Source: Plectrocnemia conspersa (Eukaryota > Arthropoda > Insecta > Trichoptera > Polycentropodidae). From it: a stretch of DNA of 64,000 bases. The notes under the pieces are model-generated. The model was given only the letters and a program-made list of their open reading frames with translations, was not told the DNA's origin and made no database searches. The translations under genes and the position numbers were made by a program. Of the stretch, positions 1 to 12,900 are shown one piece after another. The stretch spans positions 248,001-312,000 of the forward strand of contig VTFK01000190.1 of NCBI GenBank assembly GCA_009617715.1, read 5' to 3'. Each line of letters begins with the position of its first letter. Position 1 is the stretch's first letter.

Positions 1-1
1 A

Positions 2-3000
2 CCTAAGTTAAAATCGAAAAATTCCGATTGTGAATCGAACGAATCAATATCGCCAAATAAAAACAAAAGAGATAGGTCCGAAAGAAATAAAAGGTCTAAA
101 TTAAATAACGTTTCGTCCTTAGAACATAAACGAAGTAAGAGTCCAATAGAAAACAATAAAAAAGTAAAACTTAAACACCTCAAGTACGAACCGATAGATA
201 TAATTCCCTCGGAACCTTCTTCGCCTCCATCCACCGAAGTCATATTTAAGGAGTTGAAGACGTCGACCAAGGAAAGGAACTACATACGAAGAAACAGAGA
301 GAAGTCTGAGAGTCCGGAGGTTAATCTGCTCGTCACTGAACATTCTGTCTCCGAAGACAAATCTTCCGAACCAGCAAGTAAGACTAAATACAACTACAAT
401 ATAGAAATTGACTTAGCCTTTTATAATTATTACAGGGATAGTTTGGTATATATTTTTTATAAAAATGTGATGATATGTTTATGAATGTATATTAGTTGTG
501 GGTAATATTTGATATTGATATTACAATATTTTAATTAAGTGCATCGGAACAATGAAAACACGCTTAATTTTGAATCGCCAAATTATGTGATATTTTTTAT
601 ATAAGATTTGCGAGACAATCTTGCTCTGAATTGTTACTATTCTGTGATATTTATAGCATATGTTTACCTTATATAACATTGTTTTTATGTTATAATTAAC
701 GATCTCAATAAATTGCCCTTATCACCTTGTAGTATCTAGGCTTCAAATTTATTATTCTACTAATGTTAATTTCACATCCATTATTGTCGTTCTATGGAAA
801 GTGAAATCTATTGTATGTGCGAATTGCACACGTGCAGAATATATGCTCTGCCGATGTCTTGAATTTGTGATGTTTGATTTTATCTCTGTGATAACTTTTA
901 TATATTGTTGACATATTTTAAAATATATGATATAAATAAGCTATTTAAAATTATTGATTTAACCTGAGCGTATTACAAATAGAGATAATTTATGCTTTAT
1001 ATCTTCCTGTTGTTTTATATTCTATAGATTGCACATTTTAATTTTGATATGCTATTTGAGAGATAATATTAGTTTAATATATTATAAATTTTGAATTACT
1101 TCTCACTAAAGAAATTATTTTTATGATCTTTATAATTTCATTACATTTTAAAAAACATTTTAATTACAAATGTATGTTGCATAAAGTGTAATTTCAAATA
1201 GTTAACAATTAGTTTTTGAAAATGTTACTCAGAATACAAATTTGTAATACAAAATGCTTTTTTGCTCTTGGTTATTGATTGTTGGCCATAATCATACTGT
1301 TTTGCTATTATGGAAGATTGTACTGCATGCTATTATAGTAAGTAGGATTTTTCGAGATTAAAAACATAATTTAAAAAAATGGTGTACGGAGGTTTTATTG
1401 TGTAGATTTTCATCATTGCCATATTTAACCCGATCTGTATTGTGTTTAACGGTAACTTGATAAAATAAAAATCTCGTTTGTGTGAATTACGAGTGAAGTT
1501 TGATTTGTTACTTATTTCTATGCATTTTTGGGTTGTATTCATACTATTCAGAATATTTCCCTTTTAATTAAGCATACTCTTACTAAAAGCTGAATCTTAA
1601 ACTATTCTAGCAGTTAATAATTTTGATTGCTCTGATAACAAATATGGGATGTATTGAAATTTGGACGAATAGTGTGATTTTAGTGGTTATGGGTGTATGG
1701 TTGATTTATGAATCTTGATTTGTATTGTGACATAAGGTAAGTTCTTGTACATCCATTATAATTAGATCTCGGATGTAAAGAACAATTTTATAAGCAGCCT
1801 CATACAGAAAAAGTCGGAAGTTACATACGGCGGAAAATATCTAATATATCTTTCGAGTCTACTTTTGTTAGATTAATTGAAATATATTTATTCAGTATTT
1901 GCTATTGCTAAATAATAATTTAATATTTTTAAATCATCCGTATGTAGACTCCTACTATCTCATAGCATCTGAGTTTTATTTATAAAAAATCTTTAAAATT
2001 GGAGCTTACTATATGTTTTAAATTTTGTATAAAAAAGGAGAAAATATAATATGAATTAATTATTAGCAGTTTCTTCCGATGTTAATGCTAACGGAGTCGC
2101 TAAGAAAGATGTCGATCTTCGGTTGATAACCAAATGCCCTGAAATTTCTACCATTGCAAGGAAACGATTATCGTCAGATAAGAGAGAAGATTCTCCAGTA
2201 AAGAAAAGCAAATCTGAGAAGTTTGATGCGTTAGTGCATTTTTATTATCCATCGATTATAATGCGTAAAATGGATATTCATAATATGTAATGGATATTTG
2301 TTGCAGATTGTTCGGAGATGAAGACGTCGATTTGAGAAAATTAACTTTGGTGGAAAATTTAACACCTTCACCGACCCACGTGTCCAAAGACCAATCTGAT
2401 GATATTTTAATTTTATCGAATATCCCCAAGGAATTGGATACTAGCTGGGAAAATTTCAAGAAGACAAAATCTCCACACACTACGACACCAAATAAATCAA
2501 ATCTCGCATTGGTGAGAGCTAAATTAGCCGAGGCAACTAAAAGTAAAGATGCTCTCGGTAGGCCGCATTTGTTTTCGAACAGTGAAGGTAGTGTGTTTAC
2601 ATAATTTTTACTTGTATATGTATTTTTTATTTTCATTATGTATTGTCATTTCAGAGGATGTACTCGAAGTGCCCGTTTTAAATTCCGAGGACACTGATAT
2701 GCGACAGCGACCAGAGCTAGAACAAGATTCGATAGGTTCAACTATCAAAACTATTCTGACCCAAGCAGAAGAAAATTTGAAAAACGGAGATATGGATAAG
2801 CAACAATACAACTTCTTGCTCACGCAAGTTTTACAATTGAGTGAGGCGCAAAAGTTGAAGGAAGCTCAACATAAAGAATCTTTAGAGTTGTCTAAGAAAA
2901 AGTTGAATTGGGCGCAGAAAAGGTTAGCCAAACAAAGCTCAGAAACTACTACGATTAGCGATGATGACGATGAGGTGAGAGAGTCTCACAGTCCACTAAG

Positions 3001-6000
3001 TGGCGAAAGCGAAAATGCATACGATAATGCCCAAAGTACACCTACTTCTACATACGGCGACATCGACGAAAGGATTGTGCCGGCAATTATGGGCGTATCT
3101 GAAGGTGGCAAGAGGCCGCCGCTTCTTCCGAGACCTGACATTCCATTCTCTGACTCTGATTTAAGAATGCATCCTCACGGTCCGTACGATATTCCTAGAG
3201 GAGTTGATATGAGATATCCCGGTAGGCATCCAAATCTGCGAATGTACGGTGGCAAAATGTGGCGCGGAATGAGACCTAGAATAGAAGAGAGAGGAGTTTT
3301 CAGACCCATCAGCCAGAGAGGATTGCTCCCGCCTCCTACGTTGAATAGAAGAATGCCAAATCCTAACATGCGAATGCCTCACGATCCGCCTCTTCATCAC
3401 GTGCCATATATGAACAAAGGACCGTACATCGGTATGAGGCAAATGCCTAGTCCTATTATGCCATACGTACCGAGTGTTTCGCCTCCGCCCTTAGGTTCGG
3501 TTATAGCTACTAGAGGATTCTCTCCTATAGATCCGCAAATGATCGATTATATCGATCAAGATACAATGAGAACGATACAAATTGACGGTACCGCCAGAGA
3601 AATTAGATATTACGATAAAACTGCCGTCATAATGCTCAGTTGGGACGATCCGAGAGAAATATCATTTGAATCAGGATGTAGGAGAATATACTTCGACGAC
3701 GAAGCTTATGTTCTCAATTTGAACGAAGATTACGTGAACGTCACCGTTGACGGACTACCTCATAATATTCGTTTCGGCGCTCCGACCAGAGAACTGTATA
3801 TCGACGATACGTGGTTCGAATGTTTCTTCGGAGGGCCCGCAGTGCCGATCATGTTAGATAATAAAGTAAAATATTTAAAATTGGACGGTCCACCTCCACA
3901 AGTGAGCATTGGCAAGATTAAAAGAACCGATTTGGTAGCAGGAAAGATTAATCTGATAATAGATGCTACAACGATGCATCCGGTATTTTTAGATCCAAAA
4001 TTGCAAAGATTTGAAATCGAAAACGTGGTTCACACTCTTAGATTTGTGGATTCTCTGCAGACTATATTGATCAACGAAAAACCCTTCAAAGTCGAGTTTG
4101 GAGGGCTACCTAAACCGCTGTTTGTCAATAAACGAAAACATTTCATCCGATTCTCTGTATTACCTCGCGATATTAAAGCAGGTTGTTTGTTCATTAAGAA
4201 TATGGACGGTAAACAACCGCCTGTTAACATGACTGTAGAACCTGAACCTGAAAGTTTACCTCCAGTTAGTGAAAATATTCAAGAAAACACAATATTTCAA
4301 TCTTCTGATATTAAAGAAACCGAAAAAGTTGATACTGGTGAGTATATTTTAATCGTTGTTTAGTAACTAATTATAAATGTAGAGTGATTGTTATTATTTT
4401 TTTTATAGGAATATCCGGTGGATTGGATATACTGGCGAGCTTTTTATCTTCTTCGATGGCTCCTGCGTCTCAATTTTCAGGCTATACTGCTGTTGCTGAA
4501 GTTCCGAAATCTGAAAACAATTTTGCAGCATCTACATCCATTCCTGGTCTTGAAAAAGTAGAGACAATTGTACCACCGCTATTACAAAACGTGGACGTTA
4601 ACGATCTTTTCGCTAAACTCGTGGCATCCGGAATAGTGTCAACGTTGCCAGCCATGCCTACCGCTCCAAAAACGGAAGCTGAAGAAAGCATCACGAATCA
4701 AAATACGACGAAGCTTTCCGAAAAAACCCTCAGTAAAAATATTGCCAGCACTATCAAAGTAGTAGACATAATGAAAGCGGAGACACTTAAAGTGTAAGTT
4801 TTTATCACTATAATGACAAATTATGAATAATTCTCTAACACTATTTTATCGTTATAGTCGACAACCCGGTCTGATCACTTTATTACACACTGGTATGCAA
4901 TGCGGAGGATGTGGTGCTCGTTTTCCTCCCGAGCATACGGTACGATATTCGCAACATTTAGATTGGCACTTTAGACAGAATCGTGCCGATCGTCATTCAC
5001 AGCGTCGTCCCAATTCAAGAAGATGGTATTACGACGTATCTGATTGGATTCAATACCAAGAAATAGAAGATTTAGAAGAAAGAGGTTCGTTTTGTTCTTC
5101 ATAGAATTTTTAATGAATTTTAGAACACAGTCAAAGTAATATTTTATTTTGGTTAGAAAAAAGTTGGTTTGAGAGAGAGCAACAAGCCGCAGAAGCGGCA
5201 CGGTCGGAAGAAGCCGCTGCCGTAGCAGCCAAACGAGAAACGTCGAGTGTTCCTCTCAAATCTGGCGCTCCACCGGAGCAGTTGAGATGTCAACTTTGTC
5301 ATGATACGTTCCATCAATTTTACAATCACGATACTGACGAATGGCATTTACGTAACGCTGTCGAACACGAAGGAAACAATTATCATCCCATTTGTCTTGA
5401 CGACTATAAGGTATGCATATCTTATCTCTATTTACTACGATTGTTTATTAAATGGCTTATTTTATTTATCGTTAGGCTTCATTGACGAAAGAAGAGGTAA
5501 AGGCACCCGAAGAGGAAAAGAGCTTAATAGTATTAGATAAAGACAACACAGAAGATATCACCGATGATGGAGAAGAAACAGTTCCTGTTAAAGATGATGA
5601 TGAAGACGAAGAAACAGTCGAGAAAGAAGATGAAAAGAAAGACTTAGACGAAGAATCGGTAGTCGAAGTGTTATCCGAGGAGACTGAAAATCATGAATCT
5701 GTCACTCAAGAAGTACCAGATATTGAATTACTCGAAGAAGATGATGATGTAGTTATTAAAAATGAACCAGTAGAACAAATAATAGTGGACGACGCCGATA
5801 CAGACGAAGAGACTGAGATGGAGAGGAAGCAGAGAGATGAAATGCCAATCGATTTTGCTAACATAAAAATAAAACAAGAGCCCGTAGATCCAGGTTTGCT
5901 TTTTTATTTAATTAATTATAGTTCTATGGTTGAAGACTTACTATAATTAATCTTATATTTCATATAGACGATGAACCGATCATCACATCTGAAGAAATGA

Positions 6001-6323
6001 CAAACTCTCAAGCAGATACGACACACACCGCTGTCACCAGTTCTATAGACGGCAACGTACAATTGGAGCCGACGCAGTCCGCACCGGTTATGCCAGTAGG
6101 CGGAATTAAAATAAATATTACGAAAACTTTCGCAAGTCAGCCGCCGAAAGAAAAGGATGTGCCACAAATCATCCCAGAAGTTCTCAGTGACGAACCGTTG
6201 CCTCCCGGGGAAGAACCGGAAATTTTGTATAAACTGAAATCCACATTAGAGGGACGGTCGTTTGCTATTCAACCACCTACCAAAAGGGGTTCGGAACTGT
6301 CCGGGTTGTGTTCGATTATGTGA
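2..6323 (+). CDS. Pcf11: Pcf11, pre-mRNA cleavage complex II subunit (5' end missing)
   Basis: Pcf11 bridges the RNA polymerase II C-terminal domain and the 3'-end cleavage machinery in the nucleus, promoting cleavage and termination. Exons: 2-377, 2070-2229, 2307-2587, 2655-4337, 4409-4793, 4858-5084, 5157-5410, 5476-5893, 5968-6323. All junctions are GT-AG and phases agree, giving about 1,379 residues here. The N-terminal CTD-interacting domain lies left of the window. The first exon is Lys/Ser-rich and charged. The 1.7 kb exon encodes a coiled segment, an Arg/Met/Pro-rich stretch and metazoan Pcf11 beta-type repeats. Two zinc-binding segments follow: one with CGGC and HLDWH (4858-5084), the other with CQLC and DEWH (5157-5410), joined by the diagnostic DVSDWIQYQEIEDLEER. 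A very acidic tail holds IKQEP and IKNEP, which fit the sumoylation consensus (inference). Family assignment is firm. Confidence 0.93.
378..2069 (+). other. Pcf11 intron, no gene seen
   Basis: AT-rich intron of about 1.7 kb between the first visible Pcf11 exon and the exon beginning at 2070. The donor is GTAAGA and the acceptor ends TTAGCAG. Splicing across it joins a phase-1 codon and keeps the frame open. I see no repeat, RNA gene or coding stretch inside. Confidence 0.7.
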
Positions 6324-6467
6324 ATATTGTGTAAATTTATATATTTTTATATAATTAAATTTATTTGTATTATTTAATAAGTGTTTTACGAGCTGTGATC
6401 TATAATGGAATTTGTACATTTGTATTCCTTATTAGGGATAACTGTTAACACACAGAGATGTGTGAAA

Positions 6468-6473
6468 AATAAA
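6468..6473 (+). terminator. Pcf11 poly(A) signal
   Basis: AATAAA lies about 145 bases after the Pcf11 stop codon. It is the first clear canonical signal on this strand, so the mRNA probably ends near 6490. NARS2 converges from the other side with its own signal at 6580-6585. Confidence 0.6.
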
Positions 6474-6579
6474 ATATATAATTTTTTCAATTTTCTTTTC
6501 CTTCTTTCCTTATTTTGATCGCTCTAATTTTGATTGTCTCTGAAGATATAAAATAAAGCGCTGAATTCAAAAGACGTCT

Positions 6580-6585
6580 TTTATT
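6580..6585 (-). terminator. NARS2 poly(A) signal
   Basis: AATAAA read on the minus strand, about 260 bases after the NARS2 stop. With the Pcf11 signal at 6468-6473 it leaves roughly 70-100 bases between two converging 3' ends. Confidence 0.5.
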
Positions 6586-6843
6586 CGATTCTCACAACCC
6601 CTGAAATATCTGAAAAGCATGAAAGCATTCACGTTCTCTTGGCGCTCCGCCTATTAAAACTCGTTAAGAGGAATAATTTAATCCAAAGTAATTACATTCT
6701 TTAACAACGTATCTATCGATAAATTTTCAAGGAAAATTTTATACGGTATTAAGTGTAATAAAAGATGTGAAGATAGAGATATTTTTTAATTTTGAAATCT
6801 AACAACCGATCACAATTCCTTGAAAATTTACAATCGAAATAAT

Positions 6844-8626
6844 TTATAATGAACAGTTATGCGGCCATCGTGGAAACGGTATGGTATCTTTAATATTTGT
6901 GACGTTGCACAAGAACTGCAAGTATCTCTCGAAACCTAAGCCGAATCCGCCAGTCGGCACTCCTCCAAACTTTCGCAATTCGAGATACCAATCCATTTGT
7001 GACGAAGGTAATTTTTCTTTTAATTTGCTATAGTCATTTTCACGCAGACTTCCTCCGGCCAATTCGCCAGTTATCGGAACCAATAGATCCAAGGCGGCCA
7101 CCTTAAAATATAAAATTAATTAAATAATAGTTAAATAGTAATAAACAATTAAGATATCACGAGACAAGAACATGATTAAACAATTGTGTCTTTCCAATGA
7201 ATACCAATATGAGGAGCGATTTATTTTTTCAGTGTATAATTTATTAAATTATAGCCAAAGAATCAAGGACATATTCGCAACCAGTTAAGAATGTTCTTGT
7301 TGTGGTTCAAATTTAAAAAACGTACCTTTTCATCGTTTATACTTCTCATATAAAAAGGTTTCAGAGCTTTGGGCCAATCGGTTATGAAAGTTGGCGTCCC
7401 TTCTAAAATATCTACCAATAATAATTCGTGCTCTTTTCCTAACGTATCGCCGTATTTAAAAGGTCCGTCAAATTTATCTTTGTTCTTTAGTAATAGATCA
7501 ACGGCTTCATCGTACGTGATACTTACGAAGGGCTTATCGAGCCAATCGAACTTACAAGACGCATCACCCCTCAGACTAAAAACGTCCGTTTCGCATTTCG
7601 TAAGCACAGCTTCGGTCGTTTTCTTAACGAGGCCTTCTATGACGTCTTTTATATCATTCAAATCGTCAGTGAACGCTTTTTCAGCTTCGATCATGTAAAA
7701 CTCGGACAGATGCAATCTCGATTTGGAATTTTCGGCCCTGAAAGTCGGTCCGAAAGAGTACACCTGACTAAGTGCATGCACTACGGATTCTAAATGAAGC
7801 TGACCGGATACAGTAAGGAATGCTTTTTTGCCGAAATATGCTTCTTCGGGTGTACCGCCTTGTCGCATCATCATTTTGCTAATTTTCGGGTCTTCCGGTT
7901 CAACTCTAAAAATCTCGCCGGCGCCTTCACAATCGTTAGATGTCAAAATAGGCGAGTGAATGTATACGTAATCGATTCGATCGAAGTAGTTGTGGATAGC
8001 TTTCGAGGCAGCGTCTCTCACTCGTAAAATAGACGATATGTTATTCATTCTCGGTCTCATGTGTAAGAACTGCCTTAAGTATTCGGGCGGGTGATCCTGT
8101 TTCGAATTGAACGGATATCCTTGCGATACGTTGCATTCGCCTATCACGCTCACGTCTTCGGCTATCAATTCCAATTGGCCTTTAGGCGTGCGAGATAGTT
8201 GTCCAGTTACTTTGACTGAGGAGCCCCATGTTAGATTTTCCGGTCTTTTGTGGCTCTCAGCGAATACTTGCAATTTATCACCGCTGGATCCGTCGCTGAT
8301 GTCGAAGAACGCATGCTTTTTGTGTTTCCTTAAAGCTTTGACCCATCCCTAAAATTTACATTTGAGGTTAGAATGAGAGATATTGGTAGTAAGGGAATAG
8401 GGGGTAATCTAAGGGAGCAAATAAAAGATGGCGACGTCTACGATTCGTCTGCAATCACTTGAATCGTGAGTCTAGCTGGAGGGGTGATTCGCCCCGAATG
8501 GACGTCTACCACCCGCGCCTTCGCATTCTCTTCCGGTCGAGGAGCTTCAGCTGCCGCTCGAAAGCTGCAGTACCGAAGGAGCGCACTCCTCGTCCTGCGC
8601 GTCAAACTCGAGTACCAGCCGACCAT
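6844..8626 (-). CDS. NARS2: NARS2, mitochondrial asparaginyl-tRNA synthetase
   Basis: Class II synthetase that charges mitochondrial tRNA-Asn with asparagine using ATP. Exons, 5' to 3': 8626-8459, 8348-7326, 7101-6844, giving 482 residues, close to the usual size of about 480. The start ATG at 8626 opens an Arg/Ala-rich, acid-poor segment that fits a mitochondrial targeting peptide. An OB-fold anticodon-binding domain follows (residues about 50-150). Class II motif 2 includes [21 protein letters not shown] and motif 3 ends [13 protein letters not shown]. The C-terminus, [12 protein letters not shown], is typical of NARS2. The long N-terminal extensions of cytosolic AsnRS and the insertions of AspRS are absent. 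All junctions fall between codons or keep phase. It converges on Pcf11. Confidence 0.93.
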
Positions 8627-8639
8627 TACGGAACAGTCG

Positions 8640-9640
8640 ACTTTTTAGTGCTGCCAACTGTTAAAATTAATTTGTCGTTATTACGTATTATATTTATATA
8701 AAATTTATGAATTTTGATAATCAACTTTTTTTTAATCTTTCGATATAACCTGACATGCGTAAGCCCAAAGCGTTACAACGGAATAAATCAGTGCCAACTA
8801 GGCGAGTCAAAAACAATACTTAAGAGTAAGAATATTAAAACACTAGACGAAAGTTAAGAAATCAGTTGCCTTTTAAATTATTAAACTCGTCATAAATTTA
8901 TTGAGATAAATAATTCACATACTCAGATTCGATATTATTATATTTTTCAATGACTTTTAAGGAATTCATCAAAAAAGCTTACCATTCTATACATGTGATA
9001 AAATTACCTTGTTTATGAGAGTCCACGCCTTTGTCATATCCCAAAAATTTAAATGCTAACTAGTTAATTATTTTAATGTGGCTACGATTCTTATTAACAT
9101 ATTTTTGTTCAATGTCAATTTGATGGATCGGTTTATAATCAATGCACCCAGCTGTTGATAATCTATTTTTTAAAGTTGACATGGAGGAAAAATTATGTTT
9201 GTTCGTGCATATTTGCACGAACAAACATGCTCTAAAATGAAATATATTAAAAATATCTATTGATCTGAGTTAACTGATGAGCATCACAAGTCTCTGTTGA
9301 TAATCGTCACTAGTAAGCTTGATCCATTACCGTATACAATTGTCAATGGAGAAACATAGCTACACTGTATATCAGCGATTATATTTTTTGGTAAACATAA
9401 ACAACAGCTAATTATGTTGTATTAATAAAGTTTTAAATCTCCGTTTTTTAGGTTACCACTATAGACTATAGAAATGAAAGAGTCGGTGCGTAGTTTTGCA
9501 GAATTGTTTATTTAAAAGTTGCCAGTAAAAATAATCGAAACAAATAAATTTCAGTCTCCCCTTGTACGTATCAATATATTTTGATTTACGATACTCGTTC
9601 GATGGTTAAAAACATATTCGATGCGTTCATTTGCGCATTC
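8640..9640. other. Intergenic region upstream of NARS2
   Basis: AT-rich spacer holding the NARS2 promoter region, which has no obvious TATA box. A perfect 15-bp inverted repeat with a 4-base loop lies at 9195-9228 (arm core TTTGTTCGTGCA). No coding signal was seen on either strand. Confidence 0.5.
9195..9228. repeat. Perfect 15-bp hairpin
   Basis: Arms at 9195-9209 and 9214-9228 are exact reverse complements around a 4-base loop. It is short and isolated, with no coding context. Confidence 0.7.
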
Positions 9641-9649
9641 GATCGCGGC

Positions 9650-9985
9650 GATGACGTCACGTGCTTAACGACGCCCACGGCGCGACGATCAGTCATAGAG
9701 GGAGTTGGCCGCGCGGACAGCTGTTAAGACCGGCAGATATATTTAAGAAACGCGGCGGTGTTGACGGTGTCGACGGGTCGACGGGGGTCGCGCTGTGTCT
9801 CAGCGCTTCGCCTTCTCGGGTACGTTCTCGCGGGGCTGTCTCGCGTCGCCGACGCGGAGCGCTCGGAGCGTTCGGAGCGACGTCGCCGTCGCCGTCGCGC
9901 GAAGGGCGGCGCCTCTTACGGGAGACTTGTCCCCCCTTCCTCCGTCGCCCGCAGACGCGAAAAAACGCGTTATCGGCATAAACGT
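9650..9985 (+). promoter_or_regulatory. GC-rich promoter-like island, probable Ppm1 5' exon
   Basis: A sharp GC-rich island in AT-rich DNA. It begins with a CRE-like TGACGTCACGTG (9653-9664), then a TATA-like ATATATTTAAG near 9737-9747. CpG-rich sequence follows, with a possible splice donor GTACGT at 9820. The downstream phosphatase coding sequence opens four bases after a splice acceptor (14122), so it needs an upstream noncoding exon, and this island is the best candidate. Open frames here on both strands come from GC content and resemble no protein family I know. Transcription could also run both ways, including toward NARS2. The link to Ppm1 is inference. Confidence 0.5.
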
Positions 9986-10390
9986 TCCGCCTGTTGAGTA
10001 ACAATTCGTCAAAAAACAGTGGTATCAAACGTCAAATGCGTCGTTGTCAGCCATTGTTTTGGTCATAAGCGTAAATAGAGGCAGCGCATACTTTTCTGTT
10101 TTTATTATTGATTTTTGCAACAATTATATCTAACGACGTTAGGTGGTCGATCCGTTTACTTTTTGTTGTCACACGACTACACGAGGATTATTGCATTGAT
10201 TTGTGTTGTCTGACTCATTTCCGATTATTTGAATCATGATGTGTAGTCTAAATATAGCAATGTCGACTTTTAAATTAAACTACTAAAACTAATTCATTTT
10301 AATCATCTAAAATATAATTTCCATCTGCCCCACCAACCTTTCGATTAGAAATATAATGTCTCATTAATTGTGTAATAGAGTGTGATGTGA

Positions 10391-12900
10391 GTGATTATTA
10401 ATACTGTCATTTCAGCTTTTTCCAGAGGGGGAGGGGGGGCAAAAGATTGTTAGTCAGTCATCGTTTTTAATAATGCCCACACCTGCTCCCATTATGACAG
10501 CGTAATAAACAATTAACCCTGTTCAAAAGTAAAAAATCCATAGAAAAAGCAATAAAGTAGGAACACCTTTTTGGGCTCTCCTATTAAACAAAATTCAGCT
10601 AGAATATACTTTGACCAATACCCTCATATCAGAAGTTCATAGTTATATCAGTAAAGATGAGCTATCATATTTTTAAAATAGTGTAATATCAATGTGCAGA
10701 CGAACTATGAAGCAATTCGTCAGATGCAACGTCTGTGTTTTGCTTATTTTCCACTGAGAGATGAGATGAGATCAAATTCGCTAGTAAAGTATATATCTAC
10801 TGGTGAAAATGTATTTGGACTTCACTAGTGAAAATACAACTTCACTGTCATTTCTAAATTGCATGTAAATACATAACGAAAGTATGTATACAGTGGCGGC
10901 CACCTAAATAAGCCACTTTTTACAAAATCATTTTTTGGCTCGTAAATGTTTTATTACTGCATAACAAAATATGGGAATGGAAAAAAAATTGTTTAAACTT
11001 AAAGGGACACTATCTATCTACTACTAAACCCGAGATTTATTGCCCTTGCCTTTCTGAGAAGTCCAAAACGGCGTATTGTACACATGGTCACTATTCAAAG
11101 GGAATCATCGTCTAATGGATAATTTTTGCTTTTATTTTCATTTCTAACGTCGTGATATCGATTTCTTTCATTATAAGGATTAATTAAAATAATTTAAATT
11201 AATAATTTTAACTAAATAACAAATTTATTATGGGGAAAAGTGCACATTGTGATCCTAAAAAACGAGAACTAATTGTGGATTTAAAAAATGACAAAGGTCG
11301 GTCAGTGCAAATAATATCAGAATATCTAAAAAAAATCAAGATGTCGAATATATAATGCGTTAAAACATTTTGAAACACATAAAACCTGTGAAAATTTTAA
11401 ACGAAAACAACGTCCAAAAAAAACTTCTACACTTGTGAAAGTCTTCCACACTCGTGGAAGAGTACAACCCCAGAAATATCATAAAAACTATTAAAGGAGC
11501 TGGTGGAAGCATTATTTTATTGGGTTGTGTCTTGGCATGGGGTCGGTCTTATCCATTTAATTGAAGGGATTATGAACCAGGAAGTATATGTTAATATTAT
11601 GGAACCCGTAATGCTGAAGATTTCGGAATGACCCGAAACATATTTCACGTAGGGCAAAAAAGTCGTTCACAAACAATATTATGGATGTTTTGGAATGGCA
11701 ATCATGCAGCCCGGATCTAAACCCTATTGAACACGTATGGAGACATTTAAAACACAAAATTAAAAATTAATTTGTCACAAATTTAAAAGAAATAAATTAA
11801 ATTGTAAAAAACGAGTGGGAACTGATTCCTGTCGCAAATACCAGCAATTAATCGAGTCAATGCCTAACCGGTGTAGGGTTATTATATATATATATAAGGA
11901 CAAAAGGTCACCCTACAAAATATTAATGGTATTTTAATTTAATTTAATTTTTTTCATGTTTTTGAATTTTTAGAAAACTCTCATATGTATCTCGCATACA
12001 GGTGAATTTGACTCAATTTTATAAATTTAATTTGAAATTGAAAATAAATATTAAAAAAAATTATTACAACATAGTATTATTCACGATTATATAGATTATC
12101 TAGATAAAAAATAAAAAGTTGAAAAGTTTTAATAATTTTATGTAATATTTGCACTTTACATCGCATTTTGACAAAACTTTAAAAGTGTCTTATTTAGGTG
12201 GCCGCCACTGTATGTATATATATTACTACGTATGGAAACGTTGAAATCATGTACTAGCACTTGCCAGATAAATTATATTTTCACTGTTAAAAATATACAT
12301 CTACCGGTGAAAATGTATTCCGATATGTTTTTACTTAAATGACATATTAAAAAATATTTTTGGGATAGATTCGGGACTTTTTTTTGAGCGATAACTCAAG
12401 AATTTCTGATTTAGAATCATGGATGTCATTTCATCTTTTTCCAGGAAGGGGGGGGGGGTAAAAATTGGGTTTTAACAGCGACATTTCGCAATTGTCAAAT
12501 TAAGTTTCATAGACAATTTCATTAGCGCCTATCAGTTAAATTATATTTTTGCTGGTAGAAATATATATTTACTGGTGAAAATGTTTTTGGATTTCACTGA
12601 AAAATACAATTTCACTATAACATTTATACATTGCATGTAAATATTATAAATAATGATAAGTATGTATTACGTATGGAAAAGTTGAAATCATATAATTTTA
12701 CTAGCACCTGTCAGATAAATTATGTTTTCACTGGTAAAAATGTATTCCAATATGATTTCACTGAAATGACATATTTTAAAAAATATTTTATGAATAGATT
12801 CGACACTGTTTTTTTTTTAGATTTTCTTTGAGAGATAACCTGAAAATTTCCGGTTTAGAATCAAGAGACATAATTTCAGTTTTTTTAATATTTCTATTTC
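10391..12900. repeat. Tandem/dispersed repeat family, split by a transposon
   Basis: Related units share the phrase CTGGTGAAAATGTAT, a run like TTCACTGAAAATACAATTTCA and a GTCATTTCA-CTTTTTCC-G-run tail. Tails occur at about 10402-10440, 12424-12460 and 12866-12885. The second unit (about 10770-10890 plus 12211-12470) is interrupted by the Tc1-like element; the third (about 12530-12890) is uninterrupted. Poly-G runs sit in the tails. The family is not recognised. Confidence 0.65.
10891..12210 (+). mobile_element. Tc1-like DNA transposon, 1,320 bp, inactive
   Basis: Terminal inverted repeats of about 31 bp (CAGTGGCGGCCACCTAAATA at the left, its near-perfect complement at the right; one mismatch noticed) are flanked by TA, the Tc1/mariner target duplication. 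The interior encodes a broken transposase on the plus strand. An N-terminal stretch starts at ATG 11230 (MGKSAHCDPKKRELIVDLKN), and frame-shifted pieces of the DDE domain include GVGLIHLIEGIM, NDPKHISRRAKK and SPDLNPIEHVWRHLK. The last piece ends with the family's catalytic Glu, at Tc1 (DD34E) spacing. Several stops and frameshifts make it non-autonomous. The insertion split a repeat whose uninterrupted copy lies at about 12530-12890. Confidence 0.9.

Noticed and set aside
2256..2823. Minus-strand open frames over Pcf11.
   Set aside because: Shadows of the Pcf11 exons, whose plus-strand phases and splice sites agree throughout.
9661..10028. Open frames of 70-111 codons on both strands of the GC-rich island.
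   Set aside because: Overlapping open frames on both strands are expected in GC-rich DNA lacking A/T-rich stops; Arg/Ala/Ser-biased products match no family.
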